A stretch of 64,000 nucleotides of DNA from Xanthomonas translucens pv. cerealis (GCF_006838285.1 NZ_CP038228.1:4216001-4280000), one strand, 5' to 3'. Positions 35,469 through 45,883 are shown, counted from the first letter of the stretch. Translations and numbers: made by a program. The notes: generated by a model from the sequence alone, not told the origin.

Positions 35469-36230
35469 CTACGCCAGTCCGGCGAGAAATCCGCGCAACG
35501 CCTGCGCCACCGCATCGGCCTGGCCGAGGAACGGCGCATGGCCGCCACCGGCGATGCACAGCGTCTGCGCCTGCGGCGCCAGCGCCGCGGCATCCTGCAT
35601 GCCGGCGGCCGAGACCAGCCGGTCGCGTTGGCCGCCGATCCACAGGCTGGGCACGCGAAGGCCCGGTAATGCGCGGCGCAGGTCGCTGCGCTCGAGCAGC
35701 GCCAGTCCGTCCTGCAGCGCCTGCGCATCGGGTTCGCCGCGCGCGATCAGGGTCTCGCGCAGCGTGCGCAGCTCGGCGCGCGCATGCGCCGAGCCCAGCG
35801 TGTCCAGCGCGAGGAAGCGGTCCAGCGTGCCGCGGTAGTCCTCGGCCAGGTCGCGGCCGAACTGCGCGAACACCTGCGGTTCCACCGCATGCGGCCAGTC
35901 GCTGCCGCGCACGAACCGCGGCGTTGCCGCGAGCATCGCCAGGCCGCGCACCTGCGGCTGGGTCGCCGCGGCATGCAGCGCGAACAGCCCGCCCAGCGAC
36001 CAGCCCAGCCACGCCGCCGGCGGCGTCGCCGCGGCGATCGCATTGACCACGTGCGGCAGCGCCAGCGGTGTGTCGTCGCCGCGGCTGTGACCATGTCCGG
36101 GCAGGTCCACCAGGTGCATGCGGAACTGTGCCGACAGACGCTCCACCAGCGGCGCGAAGATGCCGCCGTGCAGCGCCCAGCCGTGGATCAGGACCAGATC
36201 GGGGCCGTGCCCCACAGTGTCGATGTGCAT
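35469..36230 (-). CDS. bioH: Pimeloyl-ACP methyl ester carboxylesterase
   Basis: 253 residues from ATG 36230. Alpha/beta hydrolase: oxyanion region VLIHGWALHGGIF, nucleophile elbow LGWSLGGLFAL, acid in GGQRDRLVS and His in GGGHAPFLG. BioH removes the methyl group added by BioC from pimeloyl-ACP methyl ester, closing the BioC-BioH route. Located between bioF and the SDR gene, all co-directional. Confidence 0.95.
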   Translation of the reverse strand: MHIDTVGHGPDLVLIHGWALHGGIFAPLVERLSAQFRMHLVDLPGHGHSRGDDTPLALPHVVNAIAAATPPAAWLGWSLGGLFALHAAATQPQVRGLAMLAATPRFVRGSDWPHAVEPQVFAQFGRDLAEDYRGTLDRFLALDTLGSAHARAELRTLRETLIARGEPDAQALQDGLALLERSDLRRALPGLRVPSLWIGGQRDRLVSAAGMQDAAALAPQAQTLCIAGGGHAPFLGQADAVAQALRGFLAGLA

Positions 36231-36296
36231 CGTCGCTCGTGTGCCGAATGGGAAAAGAGAACCGGGCAACGCCGCGCTCCGCTCACATCGGCCCGC

Positions 36297-37502
36297 TCAG
36301 GCCGGCAGACCGACCGGGTGCGCAACCAGGCGGTCACGCGCCAGGGCAAGGGCGTCCAGCAGCGCCTGCACCTGCGCCGGCGTGTGCAGCGCCGACAGCG
36401 TCACCCGCAGCCGCGACTTGCCTTCCGGCACGGTCGGCGGGCGGATCGCCGAAACCAGGAAGCCGGCCTGCTCCAGCGCCGCCGACAGCGCCAGCGCGCT
36501 GGCCTCGTCGCCGCACAGCAGCGGCTGGATCGGGGTGTCCGAGGCCATCAGTTCCAGGCCGTGGCGGCGCGCGCCGCCGCGGAACGCGGCGATCGCCTCG
36601 GCCAGGCGCTCGCGCCGCCACTGGTCGCGCCGCGCCAGTTTCACCGCGGCCAGCGAGGCGGCGGCCTGCGCCGGCGGCAGCGCGGTGGTGTACAGGTAGG
36701 GGCGGGCGGTTTCGGCCAGGTGCCGGATCAAGGCCTCGTCGCCGACCACCAGTGCGCCGTAGCCGCCCAGCGCCTTGCCCAGGGTCACCAGTTGTAGCGG
36801 CACGTCATCCACGCCCAGCCCGGCCTCGGCCACGCAGCCGCGGCCATGCGGACCGAGCACGCCGACGCCGTGCGCATCGTCCACGTACATCAGCGCCTGC
36901 TGCATGCGCGCCACCAGGGTCAGTGAGCGCAGCGGGGCGATGTCGCCATCCATGCTGAACACGCCATCGGTGGCCAGCATCGCCGCGCCGTCGGCGGCGT
37001 GCCTGAGTTGGCGCATCGCGCCTTCGGTATCCAGGTGCGGGTAGCGGCGCAGGCGGCAGCCGGCCAGGCGGGTGGCGTCGAGCAGGCTGGCGTGGTTGAG
37101 CCGGTCCTGCACGCACACGTCGTCTTCTTCGCTCAGCAGCGCCTGCTGCACCGCCAGGTTGGCGAGGAAGCCGCTGCCAAACAGCAGCGCGCGTGGATAG
37201 CCGAGCCAGTCGGCGACCTCGCGTTCCAGGCTCTCGTGCAGCGCATGGTGGCCGCACACCAGGTGCGAGGCGGTAGCGCCGACGCCCTCGCGTGCGGCCG
37301 CGTCCTGCAGCGCGGCGAGCACTTCGAACTGTTGCGCCAGGCCCAGGTAGTCGTTGCTGCAGAAGCCGGTCAGCCAGCGCCCGTCCAGTTCCAGGCGTAC
37401 GCCGTCGCGGCGGCCCACGTTGCGGCGCACGCGGATGCGGCCCTGCGCCTCGCGCAGCATGCGCAAGGACTGGATGCGGTCGTGCAGATCGGGACGTGCC
37501 AT
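36297..37502 (-). CDS. bioF: 8-amino-7-oxononanoate synthase
   Basis: 401 residues from ATG 37502 ([20 protein letters not shown]). PLP-dependent alpha-oxoamine synthase: [10 protein letters not shown] near the start, [11 protein letters not shown], the substrate-binding NHASLLD, the aspartate in [12 protein letters not shown] and the PLP lysine in [11 protein letters not shown]. Condenses pimeloyl-ACP with alanine. Sits between bioB and bioH. Confidence 0.96.
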   Translation of the reverse strand: MARPDLHDRIQSLRMLREAQGRIRVRRNVGRRDGVRLELDGRWLTGFCSNDYLGLAQQFEVLAALQDAAAREGVGATASHLVCGHHALHESLEREVADWLGYPRALLFGSGFLANLAVQQALLSEEDDVCVQDRLNHASLLDATRLAGCRLRRYPHLDTEGAMRQLRHAADGAAMLATDGVFSMDGDIAPLRSLTLVARMQQALMYVDDAHGVGVLGPHGRGCVAEAGLGVDDVPLQLVTLGKALGGYGALVVGDEALIRHLAETARPYLYTTALPPAQAAASLAAVKLARRDQWRRERLAEAIAAFRGGARRHGLELMASDTPIQPLLCGDEASALALSAALEQAGFLVSAIRPPTVPEGKSRLRVTLSALHTPAQVQALLDALALARDRLVAHPVGLPA

Positions 37503-37620
37503 GGGCGGCGGGGCATGGGTCGGTTGGCTAGCGTAGCGCGTCCCCGGCCGGGCCGGGCGCCGCCAGCGATGGACGGCTGGATCGGCGGATGGACGCGCGC
37601 GCCGGCGCGGCGCGCTGGGC

Positions 37621-38676
37621 TCAGACCAGCGCGGCTGCGATCGCCGGCCTGTCCGCGGTCGGCGCCGGTGCGGTGATGTCCGCATGCACGGTGCCGGGAT
37701 GGTCGTGCGCATCGGCGTCCACCGTCACCTGCATCGGCTTCAGCCCCAGGCGCGAAAACAGCGCCTGGTCGCGCGCGGTGTCCGGGTTGCCGGTTGTCAG
37801 CAGTTTTTCGCCGTAGAAGATCGAATTGGCGCCGGCGCAGAAGCACAGCGCCTGCAGTTCGTCGCTCATGCTCTCGCGGCCGGCCGACAGCCGCACCATC
37901 GCCTGCGGCATCGCGATACGGGCCACGGCGATGGTGCGTACGAACTCGAACGGATCCAGCTCGACGGTGCCGTGCAGCGGGGTGCCGGCGACCTGCACCA
38001 GGCGGTTGATCGGCACCGAGTCCGGGTGCACCGGCAGGTTGGCCAGCGCCTGCAGCAGGCCGGCGCGCTGTTCGCGCGATTCGCCCATGCCGACGATGCC
38101 GCCGCAGCAGGTCTTCATGCCGGCATCGCGCACGTGGGCGAGCGTGTCCAGGCGGTCCTGGTACTGGCGGGTGTGAATGATGGTGTCGTAGAAGTCCGGC
38201 GCGGTGTCCAGATTGTGGTTGTAGTAGTCCAGCCCGGCCGCCTTCAGCGCCTGCGCCTGGCGCCCGTCGAGCATGCCCAGGGTGGCGCAGGTCTCCAGGC
38301 CCAGCGCCTTCACCTCGCGGATCATCGCCGCGACCTTGGGGATGTCGCGGTCCTTCGGCGAGCGCCACGCCGCGCCCATGCAGAACCGCGACGCGCCGGC
38401 GGCCTTGGCCTGGCGCGCCTTGGCCAGCACCGTCTCGGTGCTCATCAGTTTCTGCGCGTCCACGCCGGTGTCGTAGCGCTGCGCCTGCGGGCAGTACGCG
38501 CAATCCTCCGGGCAACCGCCGGTCTTCACCGACAGCAGCGTGGAGACCTGCACCTGCGACGGATCGAAGTGTTCGCGATGCACTGCGGCGGCGCGGTGCA
38601 GCAGCTCCGGGAACGGCAGATCGAACAGGGCGAGCAATTCCTGGGGTTGCCAGTCGTGTCGGACGACAGCGGACAT
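37621..38676 (-). CDS. bioB: Biotin synthase
   Basis: 351 residues from ATG 38676 ([18 protein letters not shown]). Radical-SAM cluster motif [12 protein letters not shown], followed by [33 protein letters not shown] and the [2Fe-2S] ligand region [14 protein letters not shown] with the distal arginine in [15 protein letters not shown]. Inserts sulphur into dethiobiotin. First gene of the minus-strand biotin row and divergent from comF. No BirA-type operator palindrome is evident between them. Confidence 0.97.
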   Translation of the reverse strand: MSAVVRHDWQPQELLALFDLPFPELLHRAAAVHREHFDPSQVQVSTLLSVKTGGCPEDCAYCPQAQRYDTGVDAQKLMSTETVLAKARQAKAAGASRFCMGAAWRSPKDRDIPKVAAMIREVKALGLETCATLGMLDGRQAQALKAAGLDYYNHNLDTAPDFYDTIIHTRQYQDRLDTLAHVRDAGMKTCCGGIVGMGESREQRAGLLQALANLPVHPDSVPINRLVQVAGTPLHGTVELDPFEFVRTIAVARIAMPQAMVRLSAGRESMSDELQALCFCAGANSIFYGEKLLTTGNPDTARDQALFSRLGLKPMQVTVDADAHDHPGTVHADITAPAPTADRPAIAAALV

Positions 38677-38725
38677 GGGAGTTTCCTGACGGTCAGCGGC
38701 TGGGAAAGCAGCCAGTCTGGTGAGC

Positions 38726-39451
38726 ATGGATATCCCTGTCAACTTCATCGGCGGGCATCGGGTTGACGGCTACTGGCGGCAGCTGCAGCGCTGGCTGCTG
38801 CCGGAGCGCTGCCTGGTCTGTAGCGAACCCGGTGCCGCCGACCTGGACCTATGCCCGGCCTGCCGCGACGCGCTGCCCTGGAATGCCTGCGCCTGCCAGA
38901 CGTGCGCGCTGCCGTTGCCGACATTGGAGGCGAACCAGCTGTGCGGCAGCTGCCAACGCACACCGCCGCCGCTGGCGCTGGTCGCCAGCGCCTGCGTCTA
39001 CGCCGCGCCGGTGGATGGGCTGCTGCGTCGTTTCAAGTTCCACCAGGACCTGGCCGCCGGGCGCGTGCTGGCGGCCGTGCTGCAGGCGCGTTGCGCCGGC
39101 CTGCCGCGGCCACAGGCGCTGTTGCCGGTGCCACTGCACCGCGCGCGGCTGCGCCAGCGCGGCTACGACCAGGCGCTGGAACTGGCGCGGCCGCTGGCGC
39201 GCGCGCTGGGCCTGCCGCTGTGCGCAGGCCTGCAGCGTGTGCGCGCGACGGCACCGCAGTCCGAACTCGATGCGCAGGCGCGACGCCGCAACCTGCGCCA
39301 TGCGTTCGCGGTGCAGGCGCCGCTGCCGGCGCACGTGGCGTTGATCGACGACGTGATGACCACCGGCGCGACCCTGCATGCTGCGGCACGGGCGCTGCGC
39401 CGTGCCGGCGTGGCGCGAGTCGATGCGTGGGTGGTGGCGCGGGTGCCGTGA
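38726..39451 (+). CDS. comF: ComF family amidophosphoribosyltransferase-like protein
   Basis: 241 residues; ATG 38726 is preferred, with CTGGTGAG just upstream. The N-terminal zinc-binding part has CLVC and CPAC, then CQTCALP and CGSC. The C-terminal phosphoribosyltransferase fold has [21 protein letters not shown] and the PRPP loop [13 protein letters not shown] (here [15 protein letters not shown]). ComF takes part in DNA uptake and processing in competent bacteria; comM also lies in this window. Confidence 0.93.
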   Translation: MDIPVNFIGGHRVDGYWRQLQRWLLPERCLVCSEPGAADLDLCPACRDALPWNACACQTCALPLPTLEANQLCGSCQRTPPPLALVASACVYAAPVDGLLRRFKFHQDLAAGRVLAAVLQARCAGLPRPQALLPVPLHRARLRQRGYDQALELARPLARALGLPLCAGLQRVRATAPQSELDAQARRRNLRHAFAVQAPLPAHVALIDDVMTTGATLHAAARALRRAGVARVDAWVVARVP

Positions 39452-39731
39452 GCGCGCCGCATGGCACGGCGCGCGCACGCCATGGCGGTGCGTGTTGCGT
39501 ACGCCGCTGCAGAGGCGTCGCCGGCGTCTGGATATTCGGGATTGCGAGCCAAATGCGTTTGGCATCGGGCGCATGCGGGAGCAGACGCAGACGTGCGGCG
39601 AGGCGCATGGGCCGCGCGCATGCGCTGGCGGGCCATGCATGCACCGCCCTGCCAGCGCATGCTGCGTGTGCGTAAGCAGACGCCAGCGGCGTTCTTCTAT
39701 GATGCCGGTCAACGGAAGACAGGAGATGGCG

Positions 39732-40223
39732 ATGCGCTGGATGGCTTGGACAATGACGATGGCGTTGTGCATGTTCGGTGCGAACGGCTGCGGGATCGGC
39801 AAGGCGCCGGACAGCGCCGGAGCGAGCGCGGTCAAGGCCAGGATGGAATGGCGTCTGGCCAGCAACGCGCCGCGCGCCGGCTATGCCGAGGCCGCGTACC
39901 AGGGACGGCCGGTATATCTGGCGCCGCAGCAGCTGTTGGCCGTCGATGGCGCCGCCACGGTGACGCGCGTGGACGGCGACGATGGCCGGCCGGCACTCGA
40001 TCTGCGTTTCGCTGGGCACGACGATCGCCTGACCCGGGCGACCGAGCAGAACATCGGCAAGCCGATCGCGCTGCTGGCCGACGGTCAGGTGCTCACCGTG
40101 GCGACGGTCATGTCCCCGCTCCCCGGCGACAGCCTGCGGGTCAGCGGTCTGCAGGATGTGCAGGAACAGCAGCGGGTGTTTGCGCTGCTGACGCATGCGC
40201 CGACGACGGACGGGACGCGTTAG
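39732..40223 (+). CDS. Putative lipoprotein with SecD P1-like domain
   Basis: 163 residues. ATG 39732 is preferred because ACAGGAG lies 6 bases upstream; an ATG two codons earlier has no spacing. The short signal ends at FGANGC, a weak lipobox. The mature part contains YLAPQQLLAVDGAATVTRVDG and LTRATEQNIGKPIALLADGQVLTVATV, the pattern of the periplasmic head of SecD (binding of substrate peptides). Stand-alone SecDF-head lipoproteins occur in Xanthomonas, with unknown role. Confidence 0.65.
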   Translation: MRWMAWTMTMALCMFGANGCGIGKAPDSAGASAVKARMEWRLASNAPRAGYAEAAYQGRPVYLAPQQLLAVDGAATVTRVDGDDGRPALDLRFAGHDDRLTRATEQNIGKPIALLADGQVLTVATVMSPLPGDSLRVSGLQDVQEQQRVFALLTHAPTTDGTR

Positions 40224-40313
40224 CGCTGGCTGGCGCGATCGGGAGGGGTGACGTTTTCACGGTGGCGTTGCGGCTGAAGCAGCTCTACAGGATTCGATCG
40301 ACGGTTTTGTATG

Positions 40314-40333
40314 AGGGACTTCAGTCCCGACGC
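40314..40333. repeat. Short REP-like unit
   Basis: GGGACTTCAGTCCCGAC, one unit of the local REP family with a 6-bp stem; no inverted partner nearby. Confidence 0.55.
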
Positions 40334-40440
40334 TTTACCGGCAACGCCCGGACCAAGTGCGCCCTGCGGCATTGCCGCCAGCGGCCGAGGACGCCGATTG
40401 GCTTGGCAATGTGCTCGGGCGACGTTGCCAGTGCGTGGCT

Positions 40441-40476
40441 TCCTGGTTCGGACCTACCTCCTGGTTCGGACCTACC
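40441..40476. repeat. Exact 18-bp tandem duplication at the ubiA stop
   Basis: TCCTGGTTCGGACCTACC occurs twice head to tail. The ubiA stop codon (40472-40474) lies in the second copy, so the duplication falls at the end of the gene and would add repeated residues only if read through. Confidence 0.9.
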
Positions 40477-41374
40477 TCGCGCGCAACGCCAACGTCGCGG
40501 CGATGCCGGCGAAGATCGCCAGGCCGACCCAGTTGTTGTGCAGGAAGGCGCGGAAGCAGGGCGCGCGTTCGCGGGTTCGCGCGATGCGGAATTCGTAGGC
40601 GACCAGCAGCGCGGCCACGCCCAGGCCCACCCAGTACCAGAGCCCCAGCGCGCTGCGGGTGCCGACCAAGCCCAGCGCGACGAACATCAGCGCATACAGG
40701 ATGCCCTGCGCGACCAGGTCCAGGTCGCCGAACAGGATCGCGGTGGACTTGGAGCCGGCGCGCAGGTCGTCCTCGCGGTCGACCATCGCGTACCAGGTGT
40801 CGTAGGCGGTGGCCCATAGGATGTTGGCCGCGTACAGCAGCCAGCCCAGTGCCGGCACCTTGCCGCCGATCGCAGCGAACGCCATCGGGATGCCCCAGCC
40901 GAAGGCCATGCCCAGATAGACCTGCGGCAGGTAGGTGTAGCGCTTCAGATAAGGATAGCTGGCGGCCAGGAACAGCCCAACCACGCTCAGGCCGATGGTC
41001 AGCGGGTTCATCGTCAGCACCAGCGCGAAGGCGACGATCATCAGCAGCGCGAACACCGCCAGCGCCTCGCGGCCGCCGACCGCACCGGTGGCCAGCGGCC
41101 GGCTGCGGGTACGCTCGACCTGCGGGTCCAGCCAGCGGTCGGCGTAGTCGTTGATCACGCAGCCAGCCGAGCGGGTCAGCCAGACCCCGGCGCTGAACAC
41201 GAACAGCGTCCACAGCGGCGGCACCCCGTCGGCGGCCAGCCACAGCGCCCACCAAGTCGGCCACAGCAGCAGCAGCGCGCCGATCGGACGGTCGCCGCGC
41301 AGCAGTTTCCAGTACTGGCCCAGGCGCGCGCGCGGCGGCAGCGCGGCGGGCGTTTCGTAGCGTTCGTAACCCAT
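40472..41374 (-). CDS. ubiA: 4-hydroxybenzoate octaprenyltransferase
   Basis: 300 residues from ATG 41374. Integral membrane prenyltransferase with about eight helices and two aspartate-rich motifs: [20 protein letters not shown] (N-D-x-x-D) and [20 protein letters not shown]. Attaches the polyprenyl tail to 4-hydroxybenzoate in ubiquinone synthesis. Monocistronic in appearance. Confidence 0.95.
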   Translation of the reverse strand: MGYERYETPAALPPRARLGQYWKLLRGDRPIGALLLLWPTWWALWLAADGVPPLWTLFVFSAGVWLTRSAGCVINDYADRWLDPQVERTRSRPLATGAVGGREALAVFALLMIVAFALVLTMNPLTIGLSVVGLFLAASYPYLKRYTYLPQVYLGMAFGWGIPMAFAAIGGKVPALGWLLYAANILWATAYDTWYAMVDREDDLRAGSKSTAILFGDLDLVAQGILYALMFVALGLVGTRSALGLWYWVGLGVAALLVAYEFRIARTRERAPCFRAFLHNNWVGLAIFAGIAATLALRAR

Positions 41375-41663
41375 CGCGCAAGGGTAGCAGCCGGGCCTGC
41401 CCGGCGGCAGCAGGGTGCCGCCCGCGACTGCCGCAAGCAGCTTGCGTCTGTGCGCCGTCGCGGCGAACCAGGCGCGCGAACCGTGAAACGCATCGGGTGC
41501 GTGGCGGCTGAACCCCGGCCGGCCTCGCGCAAGCCGCCCCCGTCGGCGGGTCGCCACCAGCGGCCGCCGCGCGCCCTGGCGAATGCCGGGGCCGGTCGCT
41601 GCGGCATGCGATCGGCATGGGGCAGACGCGGCGCGCAGTTTGCCGTTAGAATGCGCGTCCGTT

Positions 41664-41740
41664 GCGCCCGTAGCTCAGCCGGATAGAGTAGTGGCTTCCG
41701 AAGCCATTGGTCGGGGGTTCGAATCCCTCCGGGCGCACCA
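41664..41740 (+). tRNA. tRNA-Arg (anticodon CCG)
   Basis: 77 nt including an encoded CCA. The acceptor stem GCGCCCG pairs fully with CGGGCGC. The D arm is present, and the anticodon loop TTCCGAA gives CCG. The T arm GGGGGTTCGAATCCCTC is canonical. Reads CGG codons. Confidence 0.97.
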
Positions 41741-42254
41741 CATCCTCCCCAGCCTGTATGGCCTCTTCGAGCGCGAACCTGCCGCTGGTGGACACGGCCT
41801 TCGGCGCTGCGGCGAGCGACGCCCTGTGGCGTTGCCGCCGCTGCCCGTAAGGCTCGGGATGCCGCGCTGCGACCTTCTGCGTTGAAAGGCCGGCGCGTCC
41901 CGCGTGTCTCTTCGTGCGCGCCGCATCATCGTGCATCGTGCATGGAATTCCTTCCGCCGCTGGCCCGCATCGCCTTCGGCGTTTCGGCGACCGGCGGTAT
42001 GGGATGCGTGACGCCGCCGCCGCTCCCCGCGATGCCGCGCTGGATTGCGCCGGGCTGCATCGCCAGCGCGTGCGGCCCGTACAACACGGCGCCCTGGGTC
42101 GTGCCGGCGCCGCCGCTTGGACGCGCGTGGCCGCGGTTGCTGCGCTCCAGTGCGGGGCAACTCCTTCGCATCCTCTGTGGCGCCGTCTCATCGAGATCGC
42201 TATGAATGGTGTGGCGCGGGCTTCGTTACCGCGGCGCCTTGCCGGAGGCCACCG
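41741..42254. other. Gap downstream of tRNA-Arg, no gene recognised
   Basis: Only GC-rich spurious frames. No integrase and no clear repeat of the tRNA 3' end, so no sign of an island at this tRNA within the window. Confidence 0.5.
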
Positions 42255-43088
42255 GTGATCGGTCCGCGTACCCCGCTCGGCAAGCCTGCGGTCCACTTGC
42301 TGGGCGACGACGATGCGCTGGCCTACCTGCGGCTCGGCGACGGCGCCCCGGTGGTGCTGGTGCACGGCGCGCTGTGCGACTACCGCTATTGGGCGCCGCA
42401 ACTGCGCGGCCTGTGCGAGCGCTTCGCGGTCGCCGCGCTGAGCCTGGGCCAGTATTTCCCGCAGTTGCCATCGTCGCTGCGGCATTCCTTCGGCTGGCGT
42501 TGGCATGCGCAGCAGGTCGCAGGGTTCCTCGCCAGCTACGGACAACCGGTGCATCTGGTCGGTCATTCGCGTGGCGCCGCCGTGGCCTGGCAGGCCGCGC
42601 TGCAGCGGCCGGCCGCGATCGCCAGCCTGAGCCTGTTCGATCCGGGCGGGCCGCCGCCGCAGGGCCTGCCCGAGGACGTGCTGGCGATCCGCGCGCAGGC
42701 GATCGCATTGCTGGGCGAGGGCCAGGTCGAGGCCGGCCTGGAATGTTTCGTCGATTCGGTCAGCCAGCCGGGCGCCTGGGCGCGCAGCAGCGCGTCGTTC
42801 CGGCAGATGGTGCGCGACAACGCGCAGACCCTGGCGCCGCAGATCGGCGATGCGCTGCCGGCCTACGACCGCGAACAGGCCGCGACGCTGGCGCTGCCTG
42901 TGCTGCTGGTCAGCGGCGAGCTGAGCCCGGCGCAGTACCGCGACAACGCTTTTGCGCTGGCCGAGTGGTTGCCCGACGCGCACCACCACGTCCTCGCCGG
43001 CGCCTCGCACGGCATGACCTTCACCCATGCGCGGCGTTGCAACGCGCTGATCGCCGAAGCAGTCGCCATCGCCGGCAGGCTGGGTTGA
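42255..43088 (+). CDS. Alpha/beta hydrolase
   Basis: 277 residues. GTG 42255 is chosen because GCCGGAGG lies just before it and the following residues (IGPRTPLGKP) lead straight into the fold; the longer upstream frame is GC-driven. Features: oxyanion turn VVLVHGALCDYRYW, nucleophile GHSRGAAVAW, acid region LLVSGELSPAQYRD and His in GASHGMTF. The substrate cannot be told; a small ester, or a lactone or cofactor-free dioxygenase-type role, are both seen in the family. Stands alone. Confidence 0.85.
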   Translation: MIGPRTPLGKPAVHLLGDDDALAYLRLGDGAPVVLVHGALCDYRYWAPQLRGLCERFAVAALSLGQYFPQLPSSLRHSFGWRWHAQQVAGFLASYGQPVHLVGHSRGAAVAWQAALQRPAAIASLSLFDPGGPPPQGLPEDVLAIRAQAIALLGEGQVEAGLECFVDSVSQPGAWARSSASFRQMVRDNAQTLAPQIGDALPAYDREQAATLALPVLLVSGELSPAQYRDNAFALAEWLPDAHHHVLAGASHGMTFTHARRCNALIAEAVAIAGRLG

Positions 43089-43490
43089 AAGCGCTGCGCA
43101 GGGCGCCGCCGCGGCGCGGAACAGTCGTGGCGGACGATTATCTATACAAGAACTGTGCGCTGGCGAATCATTATCTTGCCGCGTGCGCCGATGCGCAGGC
43201 ACGGCTCCGCTGTTGATATGCAGCGCGTTTTGCGCAGAGTTCTGTGGTGGCTGTCAGATAACGGTTATATATCGCGCCTCGCACCTCTCCGAGTGCAGCA
43301 TCACGCACTGTCCTTATGAGACGGCCGTTACAGATGTGAATTATTTGAAATTGAAGCATTGACAGCCGTAGCCGGTTGGATGAGGTTTGAATCGAACGCG
43401 ATATCGCCTCTGTTGTACCGGCCGTCACCGCGTTCCACGCAACCGCAGCCGCAGTTTCACTCCGTCAAAAAACAGTCAGGGGATTCTTCC
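43089..43490. other. Upstream region of the two CrtC/AttH-like genes
   Basis: No gene. Lower GC than the surroundings, with several AT-rich stretches (for example around 43260-43275 and 43335-43360), which suggests promoter DNA, but no motif is certain. Confidence 0.4.
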
Positions 43491-44579
43491 GTGAAAATCA
43501 TCCGGATGCACAAGCTCGTGCATGCGCTAGCGGTCTCTGCCCTTACGCTTTCTGTCGTGATGCTTGCATCCGATGCGATGGCGCAGGCAGTAGGGACGTT
43601 TGCGCCAATCGAAACCAGTATTACGCTTCCGCACGATGAAGCAGCGCATCGTCAACCCGCCGAATGGTGGTACATGACCGGCTTTCTGGACGGGACCGAT
43701 CCGTCAGGTGGAAAGCACTCCTACGCCTACGAAATGGTCGTCTTCCAGATCGTCGGCATTGCCAATACGCAGCCGGTCTACGATGCGCACTTCGCGATCT
43801 CGGACCTGGATCGCGGCGACTTCCGCTTCAAAAAGCAGGTGATCATCGGGCCGTTGACCAATTCGACCGACCGTTTCGATCTGGATGTCGCCGGTTTCCA
43901 GATGGGCGGGTCGATGGGCACGTACTACGCCAAAGCCTCGCCACCAGATCTGGACTATGCCATCGACCTCGCCACGCAGGCATTGCAAAAGCCGACGTTG
44001 AACGGGACCAACGGTGTGGAAACCTATGGCGGATTCATCTCGCCGTATTATTCCTTCAACGTCAACGCAACCAGCGGGACGGTGTGGGACCACGGCGTGC
44101 CGGTCAAGGTTGCCGGAACCTCCTGGTACGACCACGAATGGGCCAACGGCATTCCCGGGGACGCCAACAGCGGATGGACTTGGTTCGGCGTGTCGCTGGA
44201 CGACAACAGCCAATACAACATCAGTTTCTTCATGAAGGGCGACGGCACGGTAGATCAAGCACTCGCCGTCAAGACCGCCGACGGTCACTACACGCCGATC
44301 GATCCCGACGCCATCAAGCTCGAACGTATCGGCAGCTGGAAGAGTCCCAATACCGACTACACCTATCCGGCGCAATGGAAGGTCACCTTGCCGGACGGCG
44401 CAATCACTATCACCCCGATGCTGCAGAACGCCGAACTGTATGCACCGGCCACGCAAAAGTTCTATTTCGAGGGTCCCGCCAAGGTGGTGGGCACATTGGC
44501 GGGAAAATCCATTACCGGCAAGGCGTTCGCAGAAATGAATCCGTGGGGCGTCGAATGGGGTGCGCGCGTCCTGCCTTGA
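43491..44579 (+). CDS. Secreted CrtC/AttH-like lipocalin-fold protein (copy 1)
   Basis: 362 residues from GTG 43491 with CAGGGG upstream (an ATG five codons in is the alternative). Signal peptide cleavable after DAMAQ. The mature part matches the predicted secreted hydrolase/carotenoid hydratase-like family: HRQPAEWWYMTGFLDG, YAYEMVVFQIVG, GTSWYDHEWANG and AEMNPWGVEW. In true CrtC the D-x-x-W region after TSW is catalytic. There are no carotenoid genes nearby, and export to the periplasm argues for another substrate. A paralogue follows 58 bp downstream. Confidence 0.85.
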   Translation: MKIIRMHKLVHALAVSALTLSVVMLASDAMAQAVGTFAPIETSITLPHDEAAHRQPAEWWYMTGFLDGTDPSGGKHSYAYEMVVFQIVGIANTQPVYDAHFAISDLDRGDFRFKKQVIIGPLTNSTDRFDLDVAGFQMGGSMGTYYAKASPPDLDYAIDLATQALQKPTLNGTNGVETYGGFISPYYSFNVNATSGTVWDHGVPVKVAGTSWYDHEWANGIPGDANSGWTWFGVSLDDNSQYNISFFMKGDGTVDQALAVKTADGHYTPIDPDAIKLERIGSWKSPNTDYTYPAQWKVTLPDGAITITPMLQNAELYAPATQKFYFEGPAKVVGTLAGKSITGKAFAEMNPWGVEWGARVLP

Positions 44580-44637
44580 AGTCACCGAATCGCATCCAGC
44601 CAGCACGACATCCATCATCACCTTGCAGGGGATCACA

Positions 44638-45735
44638 ATGAGTATCTCAACAAGAACGTTTGGGCGCTTCCGCGGCTGGCTCGCCGCTGCCATGGTCATC
44701 GCGTGCGGGTTTTCGTCCGTACCCGCGGCTGCGCAAGTTTTCGAACAGCCCGCATCGGTACAATTGCCGCGCGACGAAGGTCCGCACCACAGTCAGTTGG
44801 AATGGTGGTATTTCGTCGGCCATCTGTATGGCGTCGATCCCAGTGGCGTCAAGCGCGAATACGGGTACGAGGTCACCGTGTTCCAGTTGTGGCCGGTCGG
44901 ATCCGGGCCTGCCATCTACTCCTGGCATTTCGCGGTCACGGACGTGAACAACACGCTGCACAAGGTGGAGGAGCGCGTCGTCTCTGACCAGATTCCGGAT
45001 CAGAAGGGCAGTTTCAGCTTCACCAACAAGGACTGGTCGATCAGCGGGTCGCAGCAGAATTACGCGATCAAGGCCGCGCTCAGCGATGGACGCTTCGCAA
45101 TCGACCTCAAGACCAGCAGCGATATGCCCTTCGTCCTGCACAACGGCAACGGCGTGGTGGATTATCGGCCCATCGCCCAAACGTCGGCCTATTACTCTTC
45201 CACGGCGCTGGATACGGAAGGGACGGTCTACGACAACGGCGTGCCGGTCAAGATCGTCGGCACCTCCTGGCAGGACCGCCAGTGGTTCGTGAAGGGCGCC
45301 GCATTCGATGAAAACGGCTCCTTCTTCGGCGGCGGCTGGAACTGGTTCGCCATCCAGCTCGATGACGATACGCAGTACATGCTGTACTACCTGCAGGATC
45401 CGAACACCGGTGCCGTCACCAACAAGTTCGGCACGCGCGTGTCCAAGGGCGTGGCGACGGCAGTGGCCGGCAGCCAGATGGATCTGAAGGCGCTTTCGAC
45501 CTGGACCAGCCCGAATTCCGGCTACACCTACGCGTCGAAGTGGAACGTGATCCTGCCGGAAGGATCGCTGACCATCACCCCGTTGGTCGAGGATCAGGAG
45601 ATGCTGTGGAGCGGACACCGCACCTACTGGGAAGGATCGTCGCAGGTGGTCGGCACGCTCAACGGCAATGACGTGACCGGTCGCAGCTACGTCGAAGTCA
45701 ACCCGTGGAGGCAGCCGTACACCTCGCTGCCCTGA
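44638..45735 (+). CDS. Secreted CrtC/AttH-like lipocalin-fold protein (copy 2)
   Basis: 365 residues from ATG 44638 (CAGGGGATCAC upstream, the same ribosome site as copy 1). Signal peptide ends SVPAAAQ. Shares the landmarks of copy 1 at low identity: HSQLEWWYFVGHLYG, YGYEVTVFQLWP, GTSWQDRQWFVK and VEVNPWRQ. The D-H-x-W of copy 1 is D-R-x-W here, so the active sites may differ. The two genes form a probable operon and old duplication. Confidence 0.85.
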   Translation: MSISTRTFGRFRGWLAAAMVIACGFSSVPAAAQVFEQPASVQLPRDEGPHHSQLEWWYFVGHLYGVDPSGVKREYGYEVTVFQLWPVGSGPAIYSWHFAVTDVNNTLHKVEERVVSDQIPDQKGSFSFTNKDWSISGSQQNYAIKAALSDGRFAIDLKTSSDMPFVLHNGNGVVDYRPIAQTSAYYSSTALDTEGTVYDNGVPVKIVGTSWQDRQWFVKGAAFDENGSFFGGGWNWFAIQLDDDTQYMLYYLQDPNTGAVTNKFGTRVSKGVATAVAGSQMDLKALSTWTSPNSGYTYASKWNVILPEGSLTITPLVEDQEMLWSGHRTYWEGSSQVVGTLNGNDVTGRSYVEVNPWRQPYTSLP

Positions 45736-45883
45736 ACAACGCAGCATTGCGGCCTCTGGTTCAGGCGGAGACGTTCGCCTGGACCAGTCGCGTTTGTAGC
45801 ACTGGCAATATGCGGTGCGGTGCCGGACCCGTCTGGCCGGCGTTGGCGGGATGCTCGCCTTCCGGCTCCTGGCGGTTGCGTGG

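Noticed and set aside
38677..38725. BirA operator between bioB and comF
   Set aside because: No TTGTAAACC/GGTTTACAA-type dyad is present.
41664..42254. Genomic island at tRNA-Arg
   Set aside because: No integrase and no duplicated tRNA 3' end seen in the window.
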